From Sphingomonas bacterium (lineage in GTDB: Bacteria; Pseudomonadota; Alphaproteobacteria; Sphingomonadales; Sphingomonadaceae): 21,054 nt of DNA. Position numbers and translations under genes: made by a program. The notes beneath the pieces were generated by a model. It was not told the origin of the DNA and did no database searches. It worked only from the letters and a program-made list of their open reading frames with translations. Every line of letters starts with the position of its first letter. Position 1 is the stretch's first letter. Location of the stretch: positions 1 to 21,054 of the forward strand of contig JAJAYY010000013.1 of the NCBI GenBank assembly GCA_026785965.1, written 5' to 3'. Positions 1 through 7,343 of the stretch are shown here, in pieces.

Positions 1-107
1 ACCTGGTCCCGCACAAGGCCAAGAAACGGAAAGTGAAAGCCGTGCTCAACAACAGCTTCGGCTTCGGCGGCACCAACGCCAGCCTGGTGTTGAAGGCGGT
101 CGAATAA
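1..107 (+). CDS. fabF: beta-ketoacyl-ACP synthase II, C-terminal end (partial)
   Basis: This is the last 34 codons of FabF, which condenses malonyl-ACP with a growing acyl-ACP in fatty acid elongation in the cytoplasm. The frame (first full codon at base 3, TAA at 105-107) reads [17 protein letters not shown], the conserved C-terminal block of KAS I/II enzymes; the Asn-Ser-Phe-Gly-Phe-Gly-Gly-x-Asn pattern carries the Gly/Phe gate next to the active site. The catalytic Cys and both His lie upstream of the window and cannot be checked. The stop is 3 bases before the GTG of mltG, so the two genes are probably co-transcribed, which is a common order in Alphaproteobacteria. FabB is a less likely alternative because of this neighbour. 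Confidence 0.9.
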   Translation, partial: LVPHKAKKRKVKAVLNNSFGFGGTNASLVLKAVE

Positions 108-110
108 CCG

Positions 111-1079
111 GTGCTGCGCCGCCTGATCTTGATGCTCGTGCTACTCGGCCTGTTCGCCGGTGCGGGCGGCTACTGGATGCTCTGGGCGAGCGCGGGACCC
201 AAGGCGGGTCCGCACACCATCGTCGTCGAGGAAGGCTCGAGCCTAGCCAAGGTCGCGGGCCAACTGGTTGCAGCGGGCGCGGTGCCGGGGAGCGTTACGA
301 CGTATCGCGGCATGGCCAGGATCTTCGGATCGGGCGATTCCGTCCAGGCCGGCGAGTTCGAGATCCCCAAGGGCATGAGCGGAGCAGCGGTGCTCGACTT
401 GCTCCAGCACGGTCAGCCGGTGCAGCGGCTGCTGACGATCGCCGAGGGAACACCCTCGATCATCGTCCAGGAGAAGCTTGCCGCAGCCAAGGAATTGACC
501 GGTGAGGCGCCGCTCGCGCCCGAGGGCTCGATCCTGCCCGACAGCTACAGCTATCAACGCGGCGAGGCGCGGTCGGCGGTGCTCAAGCGGATGACCGTAG
601 CGATGGACAAGGAGCTCGCCGCGCTGTGGGCGAAGCGCAAGCCGACCTCGGTCGTGACGAGCCCGAGCCAAGCGCTGATCCTCGCCTCGATCGTCGAGAA
701 GGAAACCGGCAAGGCGGCCGAGCGGCGGACGGTGGCGGGGGTCTATTCGAACCGGCTCAGGATCGGGATGAAGCTCGATGCCGATCCGACGGTGATCTAT
801 CCGATTACCAAGGGCAAGCCGCTCGGGCGACGGATCCTCAAGTCAGAGCTCAACGCGATCACCGGCTACAACACCTATCGCGAGGTCGGGCTTCCCGCCG
901 GGCCGATCGCCAATCCGGGGCGCGACAGCATCGCCGCGGTGCTCGACCCGGCGCCGACCAAGGCACTGTATTTTGTTGCCGACGGGACCGGCGGGCACGT
1001 CTTCGCCGACACGCTCGAGCAACATAATGCCAATGTCGCCAAATGGTATGCGATCCGCCGCGCGCGCGGGGAGATGTGA
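111..1079 (+). CDS. mltG: endolytic murein transglycosylase MltG
   Basis: MltG (YceG family) is an inner-membrane lytic transglycosylase that cuts nascent glycan strands and sets their length. The 322-residue product has one N-terminal membrane segment (about residues 4-25), a LysM-like region (about 35-95) and the YceG catalytic domain (about 100-315). The catalytic Glu is E196 in SIVEKETGKA, followed by the conserved block AGVYSNRL and LDADPTVIYP; the LPDSYSY motif lies upstream, and NTYREVGLPAGPIANPG near the end is also typical. Length is normal for the family. The start is GTG at 111, only 3 bases after the fabF stop, which suggests translational coupling. The stop lies 3 bases from that of the oppositely oriented SH3-like gene, with no room for a terminator between them. 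Confidence 0.95.
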   Translation: MLRRLILMLVLLGLFAGAGGYWMLWASAGPKAGPHTIVVEEGSSLAKVAGQLVAAGAVPGSVTTYRGMARIFGSGDSVQAGEFEIPKGMSGAAVLDLLQHGQPVQRLLTIAEGTPSIIVQEKLAAAKELTGEAPLAPEGSILPDSYSYQRGEARSAVLKRMTVAMDKELAALWAKRKPTSVVTSPSQALILASIVEKETGKAAERRTVAGVYSNRLRIGMKLDADPTVIYPITKGKPLGRRILKSELNAITGYNTYREVGLPAGPIANPGRDSIAAVLDPAPTKALYFVADGTGGHVFADTLEQHNANVAKWYAIRRARGEM

Positions 1080-1082
1080 AGC

Positions 1083-1364
1083 TTAGCGGCTCACCGCGTC
1101 GGCCGAGACATAGCCAACCCGCCCGTCGGGGGCATAACCCCACGCCCAGCCGCGCGAGCTGTCGAGCATCCTGAACGCATCGCCGAGGGCGAGCGCCGCC
1201 AGGATTTCGCCCTCATCCGATGGCATTGACCGCAGGTCGGTATCCCTGGCGATGTGACGGATCAACGGATCGGCATAATGCGAGGCGATCACCCGGCCGG
1301 CGAGCGCAGTGTCGGCAAGGTCCTTGCGATAGGCGTGGGTAGCGGGATCGGGGTGCGACGACAC
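1083..1364 (-). CDS. short SH3-like domain protein, probable remnant of a C40 (NlpC/P60) peptidase
   Basis: The 93-residue product contains DPATHAYRKDLADTALAG, resembling the N-terminal lead-in of alphaproteobacterial C40 peptidases, and then an SH3b-like segment ending WGYAPDGRVGYVSADAV. The papain-like domain with its Cys-His pair, which would follow in a full enzyme of roughly 250-280 residues, is absent: the frame stops with TAA at 1083-1085, against the mltG stop. No signal peptide is visible. I chose GTG at 1362-1364, 19 bases after the MarR stop, because this frame has no ATG in that area; the open frame extends back to 1577 inside the MarR gene, but that part is Ala/Ser/Pro-rich shadow sequence. 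If functional, it could be a wall-binding or accessory module; it could also be a decaying gene. Co-transcription with the MarR gene is likely. Confidence 0.6.
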   Translation of the reverse strand: MSSHPDPATHAYRKDLADTALAGRVIASHYADPLIRHIARDTDLRSMPSDEGEILAALALGDAFRMLDSSRGWAWGYAPDGRVGYVSADAVSR

Positions 1365-1383
1365 CCCTGACAGTGCGAACCCG

Positions 1384-1773
1384 TCAACGATGGGCGAAGG
1401 CAGGCTCGCGCGGCTCGGCGCGCTGTCCGATGGCGGGACGGCTGCCGTTGCTGCCGTCGTCGGCACGGAGGAAGCGCTTGAAGCCTTCAAGGAAATCGGT
1501 CCCGTCATTGGTGCGGACGACGAACACATTGCGGCGGTCGTCCTGATCACGTTCGCGGCGCAGATAGCCGAGGCCACCCAAGGTATTCAAGGCGCGCGTC
1601 ACGACCGGCTTCGAAACCCCGAGAATCTTGGCGAGCCCACGGACGGTGTGCGGCCCTGGCGTGAGGTAGACCAGCATCAGCAGTGCCATTTGGCGGTTGG
1701 TCAGATCTGGTGACCCGGACCGGACATAGCCGATCAAGGTGCGCATCCACCCCGCAAGCGAGACGTCGCTCAT
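1384..1773 (-). CDS. MarR-family winged helix-turn-helix regulator
   Basis: The 129-residue protein carries a MarR-type winged helix: DLTNRQMALLMLVYL (about residues 23-37), the recognition region TVRGLAKILGVSKPVVTRALN (split here over residues 43-63) and the wing with RRERDQDDRRNVFVV (about 72-86), where DxRR is the family signature. MarR proteins bind DNA as dimers and usually repress their own operon and nearby genes, releasing on ligand or oxidation; no Cys is present, so thiol sensing is unlikely. The C-terminal 25 residues are Arg/Ala-rich and probably disordered. The ATG at 1771-1773 is preceded by AAGGGAGT about 11 bases upstream, inside an inverted repeat that may control the gene. 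The SH3-like gene follows 19 bases after the stop. Confidence 0.85.
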   Translation of the reverse strand: MSDVSLAGWMRTLIGYVRSGSPDLTNRQMALLMLVYLTPGPHTVRGLAKILGVSKPVVTRALNTLGGLGYLRRERDQDDRRNVFVVRTNDGTDFLEGFKRFLRADDGSNGSRPAIGQRAEPREPAFAHR

Positions 1774-1783
1774 AGGTCCGAGA

Positions 1784-1810
1784 ACTCCCTTCGTCGCGTC
1801 GTAAGGGAGT
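1784..1810 (-). promoter_or_regulatory. perfect 8-bp inverted repeat in the MarR-gene leader, overlapping its ribosome binding site
   Basis: ACTCCCTT (1784-1791) and AAGGGAGT (1803-1810) are perfect inverted copies separated by 11 bases, with centres 19 bases apart, about two helical turns. Read on the minus strand, the arm nearest the ATG is AAGGGAGT, the only Shine-Dalgarno-like sequence before the MarR start codon. It could be an autoregulatory operator for the dimeric MarR protein or an RNA hairpin that masks the ribosome binding site. The repeat is seen directly; the function is inference. Confidence 0.55.
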
Positions 1811-1945
1811 AACCGAGCAGCGCCGGTTTAGTTTCGTTGGCCCAACCAAATTCGACGAAGTTACCGCTGGTTAGAGTTTATTTCAGCGGGTCGGTGCCAC
1901 TTCGACGCCCGTGGTACGGACTCTATGCCGAACCGTGCGCCGCCT

Positions 1946-3340
1946 TCACGCCGAGAAGCGTGCTTGGAGCATGGCGAAGGCGGCGCGCAGTCCCATCGCT
2001 TCGCCACCCTTGGGGCGCCCCGGCTTGGCCGCGGGCCGCCAGGCGAAGGTGTCGAAATGCGCCCAGGCGGTATCTGCGGGGACGAAACGGCGCAGGAACA
2101 AGGCTGCGGTGATCGCCCCGGCGAGCGGCGATTCGGCCGAGTTGGCAAGATCGGCGATGCCCGACTTGAGCATCTCGTCATAGCCGTCCCACAGCGGCAT
2201 CCGCCACAGCGGGTCGCTGACGGCGGTCGCCGCGCCGAGCAGGTCCGCGGCGAGCTGATCATCATTTACGAATAAGGCCGGGAGGTCGGGACCAAGCGCG
2301 ACCCGCGCTGCCCCGGTCAGCGTGGCAAAGTCGAGGATCAGGGTGGGGCTGTCCTCACCGGCGCGGGCGAGCGCGTCCCCAAGCACCAACCGACCCTCGG
2401 CATCGGTATTGTCAATCTCGACCTGGAGCCCGAGCCGCGAGCCGATCACGTCGCCGGGACGGAAGGCGGTCGCCGAGACGCTATTTTCGACCGCGGGGAT
2501 GAGCAGATGGAGGCGAATCGGCAAGCGCTCGGCCATCACCAGCCGAGCGAGGCCGAGCGCGTGCGCCGCGCCGCCCATGTCCTTTTTCATCAACCGCATG
2601 CCGCTGGCTGGTTTGATGTCGAGCCCACCGCTGTCGAAGCAGACGCCCTTGCCGATGATCGCGACGCGCGGCGCGTCGTCGCGGCCCCAGTGCAGCTCGA
2701 TCAGCCCCGGGCTGCGATCCCGCGCTGCACCGCGCCCGACCGCGGCGATCATCGGGTAGCCGGTGTCCAGCGCATCGCCATGGGTCAATTCGACCTTGGC
2801 GCCATATTCCTTGGCCAAGGCGCGCGCTGCGGCTTCGAGGTCGGCCGGGCCCATGTCGGATGCGGGGGTATCGACCAGGTCGCGGACCAGCACGGTCGAT
2901 ACGGCAAGGCGCACCATCGGTTCGATCGCGGCGACTTGCTTGGTCAGCAGCACGCGTTCGCCATGCTCGGGCGCGGGAATTGTCTTGTAGCGCGTGAAGC
3001 GATGCTGGCCGAGCATCCAGCCGAGCGCAGCGATACCCGGTTCGCTTTTGGCCAGGCGATAGGTCCCGGCGGGGAGCGCTTCGCCGAGCCGGGCAAGGCA
3101 CCATGGCGACAGCTCGGCGAGCTTGGCGACGGTCGCGACGACCTCCACCTCGCCGCCATCGAGCGGGAGTAGAGCATATTGGAAAGCGGTCTTGCCGTCG
3201 AACCGCATCGCCCCGAGCAGATTGCGCCGCGCCACTGACTGGCGCTTGGCCCATACGTCGAAGCTGTCCTTGTCGACCAGATGGATGGTCCGCGCGGACC
3301 CGCCACGGTCTGGCTGAAGGAGAGCAGCGAAATCGGTCAT
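1946..3340 (-). CDS. leucyl aminopeptidase family protein (M17, cytosol aminopeptidase)
   Basis: M17 enzymes remove N-terminal residues from peptides using two metal ions; they act as cytoplasmic hexamers in peptide turnover. The 464-residue protein has the M17 signature NTDAEGRLVLGDAL (N311 onward, with D313 and E315 as metal ligands) and the metal/catalytic block GKGVCFDSGGLDIK upstream, followed by MKKDMGGAA. LTGAARVALG and the C-terminal AHFDTFAW are also typical. There is no signal peptide, and the N-terminal domain is short, as in the alphaproteobacterial subfamily rather than E. coli PepA (about 500 residues). The ATG (3338-3340) overlaps the stop of the upstream serine hydrolase gene as TGATG, so translation is probably coupled. 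The exact peptide specificity cannot be read from sequence. Confidence 0.93.
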   Translation of the reverse strand: MTDFAALLQPDRGGSARTIHLVDKDSFDVWAKRQSVARRNLLGAMRFDGKTAFQYALLPLDGGEVEVVATVAKLAELSPWCLARLGEALPAGTYRLAKSEPGIAALGWMLGQHRFTRYKTIPAPEHGERVLLTKQVAAIEPMVRLAVSTVLVRDLVDTPASDMGPADLEAAARALAKEYGAKVELTHGDALDTGYPMIAAVGRGAARDRSPGLIELHWGRDDAPRVAIIGKGVCFDSGGLDIKPASGMRLMKKDMGGAAHALGLARLVMAERLPIRLHLLIPAVENSVSATAFRPGDVIGSRLGLQVEIDNTDAEGRLVLGDALARAGEDSPTLILDFATLTGAARVALGPDLPALFVNDDQLAADLLGAATAVSDPLWRMPLWDGYDEMLKSGIADLANSAESPLAGAITAALFLRRFVPADTAWAHFDTFAWRPAAKPGRPKGGEAMGLRAAFAMLQARFSA

Positions 3341-4734
3341 CAGTCGCCCGGCTCGACCAAAAATTGTTCGACTCGGCCGGTCGAGCCCGGCTCGGTGAAG
3401 GACGAAACGGAAAGCGTTTGATTGGGGTAGGTCACCTTATACCCCTGAATCACGAATCCGCCGCGTGGTTGCGGCTCGCCCTCGGCGGCAAAGCCGGTCG
3501 GCTCGCCGAGCGGGGCGAGGCTGTTGCGGAAATCGGCAAGCGCGGTCGGGGTGAAGTAATAATTGGCGTTGGCGGTGAGCAACTTGCGATCGAGGGCGCC
3601 CGAGCGAAGCTGGTCGAACAGCGTGCGAATTCGCATCGTCCGGGCAGCCGCAACGGGATCCTCGGGCGACGGCAGGATGATCTTGGCAATCCCGCGCGAA
3701 ATCTCGCTGTACGCCCCGCCCGACCAGCTATTGGTCATCACGACGATCGCCGCCCGCTCCTTGGGAAAAACGCTATTGCTCGACAGGAAACCGACCGATT
3801 CGCCGCTGTGGGAAATGATGCTGCGTCCCGACACGATGCGGGCCGCAACCCCGAGGCCATAGCCAGTGTCCTTGCCACCGATCAATTTGGTGGTGGTTTC
3901 CTGAGCTTCCCAATCCTCCTTCGGAAGCAAAGCGCGGTCGATTCGCGCGATGTTCCATTTGGCGAGGTCGGCGGCGGTCATCGACAGTTCGCCGGCGGCA
4001 TAAAGCCAGCCGGGCGCAGCCGGGGTGACCGCGCGGACCGGACCAAGGGCATTGCGGCCGTAACCTTGCGGGAAGCGCGAACCGCTGGTCGCGTCGAGGT
4101 CCTCGACACTGGCCATGCCGAGCGGAGTGAAGATGCGGCGCTTGAGCAAGGCGAGCAGCGGCTCGCCCGCCACTTTCTCGATGATCATCCCGGCGACGAC
4201 ATAGCCGGTGTTCGAATATTGCCATTGGGTGCCCGGCTCGAAGTCGAGCGGCTTCTTGGCCCAATGATCGACGATGCCTTGCGGCGTGGTCGGCGTGGCC
4301 ATCGCCGGGAAACTGTAATCCTGCGGCCAATAATCCTGCAAGCCCGAGGTATGGTCGAGCAACTGACGCAGTGAAATCCGCTCGCCACCGCTGATCCCGG
4401 GAAGATATTTGGCGACCTTGTCGTCGAGGTCGAGTTTGCCGTCGTCTTCGAGCAGCAGCATCGCGGCGGCGGTGAATTGCTTCGAGTTGGAGGCGATCTG
4501 GTAGGCCAGGTCAGCGCGCGCGACCGGGATCGCCTCGGACGCCTTGCCATAAGCCTTGGCCAGGACGATCTTGCCGCCGCGGACGATCGCGATCGAGGCC
4601 GAGGGCACGCGCTTGTCGGCGAGCGCCTTGGTGACCAGCGCGTCGATCTGGGCTTGTTCAGCGGGGGTGATCGGCTGCGCGAAGGCAGGGGCGGCGAAGG
4701 CGAGGGCGCTGAGCGCGAGGGCGAACTTGATCAT
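3340..4734 (-). CDS. secreted serine hydrolase of the beta-lactamase/CubicO (S12) family
   Basis: This 464-residue protein has an N-terminal signal peptide (residues 1-19, with AFA before Gln20) and a class C-like serine hydrolase domain to about residue 350. Catalytic motifs are S82-N-S-K85 (SxxK) and Y173-S-N175 (YxN); a later HSGE segment sits where the third motif is expected. Family members include penicillin-binding proteins, DD-carboxypeptidases, D-aminopeptidases and esterases, so the substrate is open; a periplasmic location is likely. The C-terminal 100 or so residues resemble an additional small beta domain. It lies 30 bases after rimO and overlaps the M17 aminopeptidase start by one base (TGATG), so a peptide-degrading partnership is possible. 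A true beta-lactamase role is not supported by context. Confidence 0.9.
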   Translation of the reverse strand: MIKFALALSALAFAAPAFAQPITPAEQAQIDALVTKALADKRVPSASIAIVRGGKIVLAKAYGKASEAIPVARADLAYQIASNSKQFTAAAMLLLEDDGKLDLDDKVAKYLPGISGGERISLRQLLDHTSGLQDYWPQDYSFPAMATPTTPQGIVDHWAKKPLDFEPGTQWQYSNTGYVVAGMIIEKVAGEPLLALLKRRIFTPLGMASVEDLDATSGSRFPQGYGRNALGPVRAVTPAAPGWLYAAGELSMTAADLAKWNIARIDRALLPKEDWEAQETTTKLIGGKDTGYGLGVAARIVSGRSIISHSGESVGFLSSNSVFPKERAAIVVMTNSWSGGAYSEISRGIAKIILPSPEDPVAAARTMRIRTLFDQLRSGALDRKLLTANANYYFTPTALADFRNSLAPLGEPTGFAAEGEPQPRGGFVIQGYKVTYPNQTLSVSSFTEPGSTGRVEQFLVEPGD

Positions 4735-4764
4735 TGCCCTACGCTAGGGAGCTTTGCTTAGTCG

Positions 4765-6108
4765 TCAACCGGCGACGGCAACTCCGAACAGGTCATGCTC
4801 GTCGGCGTCCTCAATCGTCACGCGGACAATGTCGCCGGGGTTGAGGTGGCCGGCGTCGCGCAAATGCACTTCGCCGTCGATCTCGGGGGCGTCGGCCTTC
4901 GAGCGGCCGGTGGCGCCTTCGCCGTCGACCGCGTCGATCAGCACGTCGAGAGTCGATCCAACCTTGGCGGCGAGCTTTTCGGCCGAGATTCGCGCGGTCA
5001 ATTCCATGATCCGCGCATAGCGTTGTTCCTTGACCTCCTCGGGCACCGGATCGGGCAGCGCATTGGCGGCGGCGCCTTCGACCGGTTCGAAGCGGAACGC
5101 GCCGACGCGGTCGAGGCGGGCTTCGGTCAACCAGTCGAGCAGATATTGGAAATCCTCCTCGGTCTCGCCGGGGAAGCCGACCACGAACGACGAACGGATC
5201 GCGATCTCGGGGCATAAATCACGCCACTGGCCAATCCGCTCGAGCACCCGCGCCTCATTGGCGGGGCGCTTCATTGCCTTGAGGATCTTGGGGGAGGCGT
5301 GTTGGAACGGAATGTCGAGGTAGGGCAGGACCAGCCCCTCGGCCATCAGCGGGATGACGCGATCGACGTGGGGGTAAGGGTAAACGTAGTGGAGCCGGAC
5401 CCACGCGCCCAAATTGCCGAGTTCGCGGGCGAGGTCGGTCATGTGGGCGCGGACCGGTTCGCCCTTCCACGGCCAGGCGGCGTGCTTGAGGTCGAGACCG
5501 TAAGCGCTGGTGTCCTGGCTGATCACCAGCAGTTCCCTGGTCCCGGCGGCGACCAGTTTCTCGGCCTCGCGCAGGATCGCGTCGGGGCGACGGCTGACCA
5601 GGTCGCCGCGGATCGAGGGGATGATGCAGAAGGCGCAGCGATGGTTGCAGCCTTCGGAAATCTTCAAATAGCTGTAGTGGCGCGGGGTCAGCTTGACCCC
5701 CGGCCCGACGTTGGCCGAGGGGACGAGGTCGAGATAAGCGTTGGGGACCGGCGGAGCGGCTTCGTGGACCGCGGCGACGACCGCGTCATATTGCTGCGGG
5801 CCGGTGACCGCGAGCACCGACGGGAAGCGCGCGCGGATGATGTCGGCGTCATTGCCCATGCAGCCGGTGACGACGACGCGGCCATTTTCGGCAATCGCCT
5901 CGCCGATCGCCTCGAGGCTTTCCTCCTTGGCCGAATCGAGAAAACCGCAGGTGTTGACCAGCACGACGTCGGCGCCGGCATAATCGGGCGACATCTGATA
6001 GCCGTCGGCGCGCAGCTTGGTGAGGATGCGCTCGCTGTCGACCAATGCCTTGGGACAGCCGAGCGAGACCATGCCGACACGCGGCGGGGAGGGGAGGATC
6101 GTTGCCAT
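4765..6108 (-). CDS. rimO: ribosomal protein S12 methylthiotransferase RimO
   Basis: RimO is a radical-SAM enzyme with two [4Fe-4S] clusters that adds a methylthio group to the conserved Asp of ribosomal protein S12. The 447-residue product has the UPF0004 domain with the auxiliary-cluster cysteines C18, C54 and C83, then the radical-SAM motif C154-x3-C158-x2-C161 within [10 protein letters not shown], and a C-terminal TRAM domain (about 375-445). [12 protein letters not shown] near the N-terminus separates RimO from the tRNA enzyme MiaB. The length is normal. It lies 54 bases after the channel gene and 30 bases before the serine hydrolase gene on the same strand, so it may be part of a longer transcript. 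No strong Shine-Dalgarno sequence is seen before the ATG. Confidence 0.97.
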   Translation of the reverse strand: MATILPSPPRVGMVSLGCPKALVDSERILTKLRADGYQMSPDYAGADVVLVNTCGFLDSAKEESLEAIGEAIAENGRVVVTGCMGNDADIIRARFPSVLAVTGPQQYDAVVAAVHEAAPPVPNAYLDLVPSANVGPGVKLTPRHYSYLKISEGCNHRCAFCIIPSIRGDLVSRRPDAILREAEKLVAAGTRELLVISQDTSAYGLDLKHAAWPWKGEPVRAHMTDLARELGNLGAWVRLHYVYPYPHVDRVIPLMAEGLVLPYLDIPFQHASPKILKAMKRPANEARVLERIGQWRDLCPEIAIRSSFVVGFPGETEEDFQYLLDWLTEARLDRVGAFRFEPVEGAAANALPDPVPEEVKEQRYARIMELTARISAEKLAAKVGSTLDVLIDAVDGEGATGRSKADAPEIDGEVHLRDAGHLNPGDIVRVTIEDADEHDLFGVAVAG

Positions 6109-6162
6109 GGGAAGCGCGGCCTTTAAACCGACTTTCGGGCAAAAGCGAGGCGCTGTGGAGCC

Positions 6163-7191
6163 TCAGGAGGCGGTGGGCACGATCTCAATGATGCGATCGC
6201 CCGGCTGCAGCGTCTTCGCCTCCTTCTCCCAGAAACCAATGGCGCGTCCCTTGCGCAGGATGCGAACGCCGAGACCGGTGGTGATTTCGGCGAGCGATTG
6301 GCCGGCCTCCTCGTCGCCGACAGTTCGTTCGGAAAGCTGGACCCGCCCGTCGGCCGAGGCGAGGTCGCTAAGATAGTCGGCGATGCCGGTGCCATGCACC
6401 GAGCCGGCCAGCAACAGCCCGGCGAAGCTGGTCGGATTGATCACTGTCGTCGCGCCGGCGGCGTTGGCCGGCAGCTCATTGTCGCGGGCGCGGATCGACA
6501 CCGTGATCGGCAGGTCGGGCGCATTGTGGCGCGCGGTCAGGCAGATGAGGATGGTGGTGTCGTCGCGGCCCGCCGAGACGATCAGCGACGACGCCTTTTC
6601 GACCCGCACAGCATCCATCGTCGCGTCGCGGGTGGCGTCCCCCTGGAGCACCGCGCAGCCGAGCTCTTCGGCGCAGTCGAGCGCCTCGCGGTCCTGGTCG
6701 ATGACGACGATCGTCTTGGGATCGATCCCGCGCGCCATCAGCTCCTCCACGGCGCGTGAGCCGGTCGTGCCGAAGCCGGTGATGACGATATGATCGGTGA
6801 GCTTGCGTTGAATCTGCTGCATGAGCCAATTGTTCCAGGTGCGCTTGATGACGAAGGTATAGGCGGTTCCGGCGAGGATCAGGATGAAGAAAATGCGGAG
6901 CGGGGTGACGATCAGCGCGTCGAACAATCGCGACCGGTCGGTCACCGGCACGATGTCGCCATAGCCGGTCGTGGTGGCGCTGATCATCGTGAAATAGATG
7001 GCGTCGACGAAGCTGACGTGGCCGTCGTGATTGTCTTTCAGGCTGTCACGCTCGATCCAGTGCACCGCCACGATGAAGGCTAGCAGCGACAGCAGCACGA
7101 TGATCCGCAGGACGAGCTGCATGGAATGGGATAGCGACGATTTGCGACGTAAGGTCATGTGCGACATGTCCGGCGCGCCGGGCCCGTTCAT
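6163..7191 (-). CDS. two-TM potassium channel with RCK (TrkA-N/TrkA-C) domains
   Basis: The 342-residue protein has a membrane helix at about 25-43, a pore helix and selectivity filter TTTGYGD (residues 73-79), a second helix at about 92-115 and a cytoplasmic RCK domain beginning LTDHIVITGFGTTG, where G139-x-G141-x2-G144 is the nucleotide-binding Rossmann motif. VVIDQD follows at the end of the second strand, and a TrkA-C-like segment fills the last 80 residues. This is the Kch/MthK architecture: a tetrameric K+ channel gated by ligand or nucleotide binding to the RCK ring. The ATG at 7191 has no clear Shine-Dalgarno sequence and is preceded by the small palindrome CAGGG-CA-CCCTG (7196-7207); ATGs at 7167 and 7158 are possible alternatives. 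A link to its downstream neighbour rimO is positional only. Confidence 0.92.
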   Translation of the reverse strand: MNGPGAPDMSHMTLRRKSSLSHSMQLVLRIIVLLSLLAFIVAVHWIERDSLKDNHDGHVSFVDAIYFTMISATTTGYGDIVPVTDRSRLFDALIVTPLRIFFILILAGTAYTFVIKRTWNNWLMQQIQRKLTDHIVITGFGTTGSRAVEELMARGIDPKTIVVIDQDREALDCAEELGCAVLQGDATRDATMDAVRVEKASSLIVSAGRDDTTILICLTARHNAPDLPITVSIRARDNELPANAAGATTVINPTSFAGLLLAGSVHGTGIADYLSDLASADGRVQLSERTVGDEEAGQSLAEITTGLGVRILRKGRAIGFWEKEAKTLQPGDRIIEIVPTAS

Positions 7192-7240
7192 CGGTCAGGG
7201 CACCCTGTGATGGTCATCGTCGATCGAGCCCCTTCGGTCG

Positions 7241-7268
7241 TTGGCCAGCCCCCTTTTGGGAATATTAG
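7241..7268 (+). promoter_or_regulatory. weak candidate promoter for ugd
   Basis: TTGGCC (7241-7246) and TATTAG (7263-7268) are separated by 16 bases and lie about 75 bases before the ugd ATG, in the 152-base space between the divergent channel and ugd genes. The -35 is a fair match to alphaproteobacterial sigma-70 sites; the -10 is mediocre. No stronger candidate was found in the gap. Confidence 0.3.
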
Positions 7269-7343
7269 GCGGGCAAGTCCACTGGCCTTGCGCCGCCGCG
7301 CTGGCTAAGACGCCGTCTCCTTCACCGAATTCGGAATTGCTCC

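Noticed and set aside
1864..1889. CCGCTG-N14-CAGCGG inverted repeat downstream of the M17 gene
   Set aside because: Six pairs with a 14-base loop and no U-run; not convincing as a terminator.
3103..4374. Open frame of 423 codons on the plus strand across the M17 and S12 genes
   Set aside because: Antisense shadow covering the junction of two well-supported genes.
6147..6164. Small hairpin GAGGC-N8-GCCTC at the end of the channel gene, followed by a short T-run on the minus strand
   Set aside because: Five pairs with an 8-base loop overlapping the stop codon and only four T residues; too weak to call a terminator.
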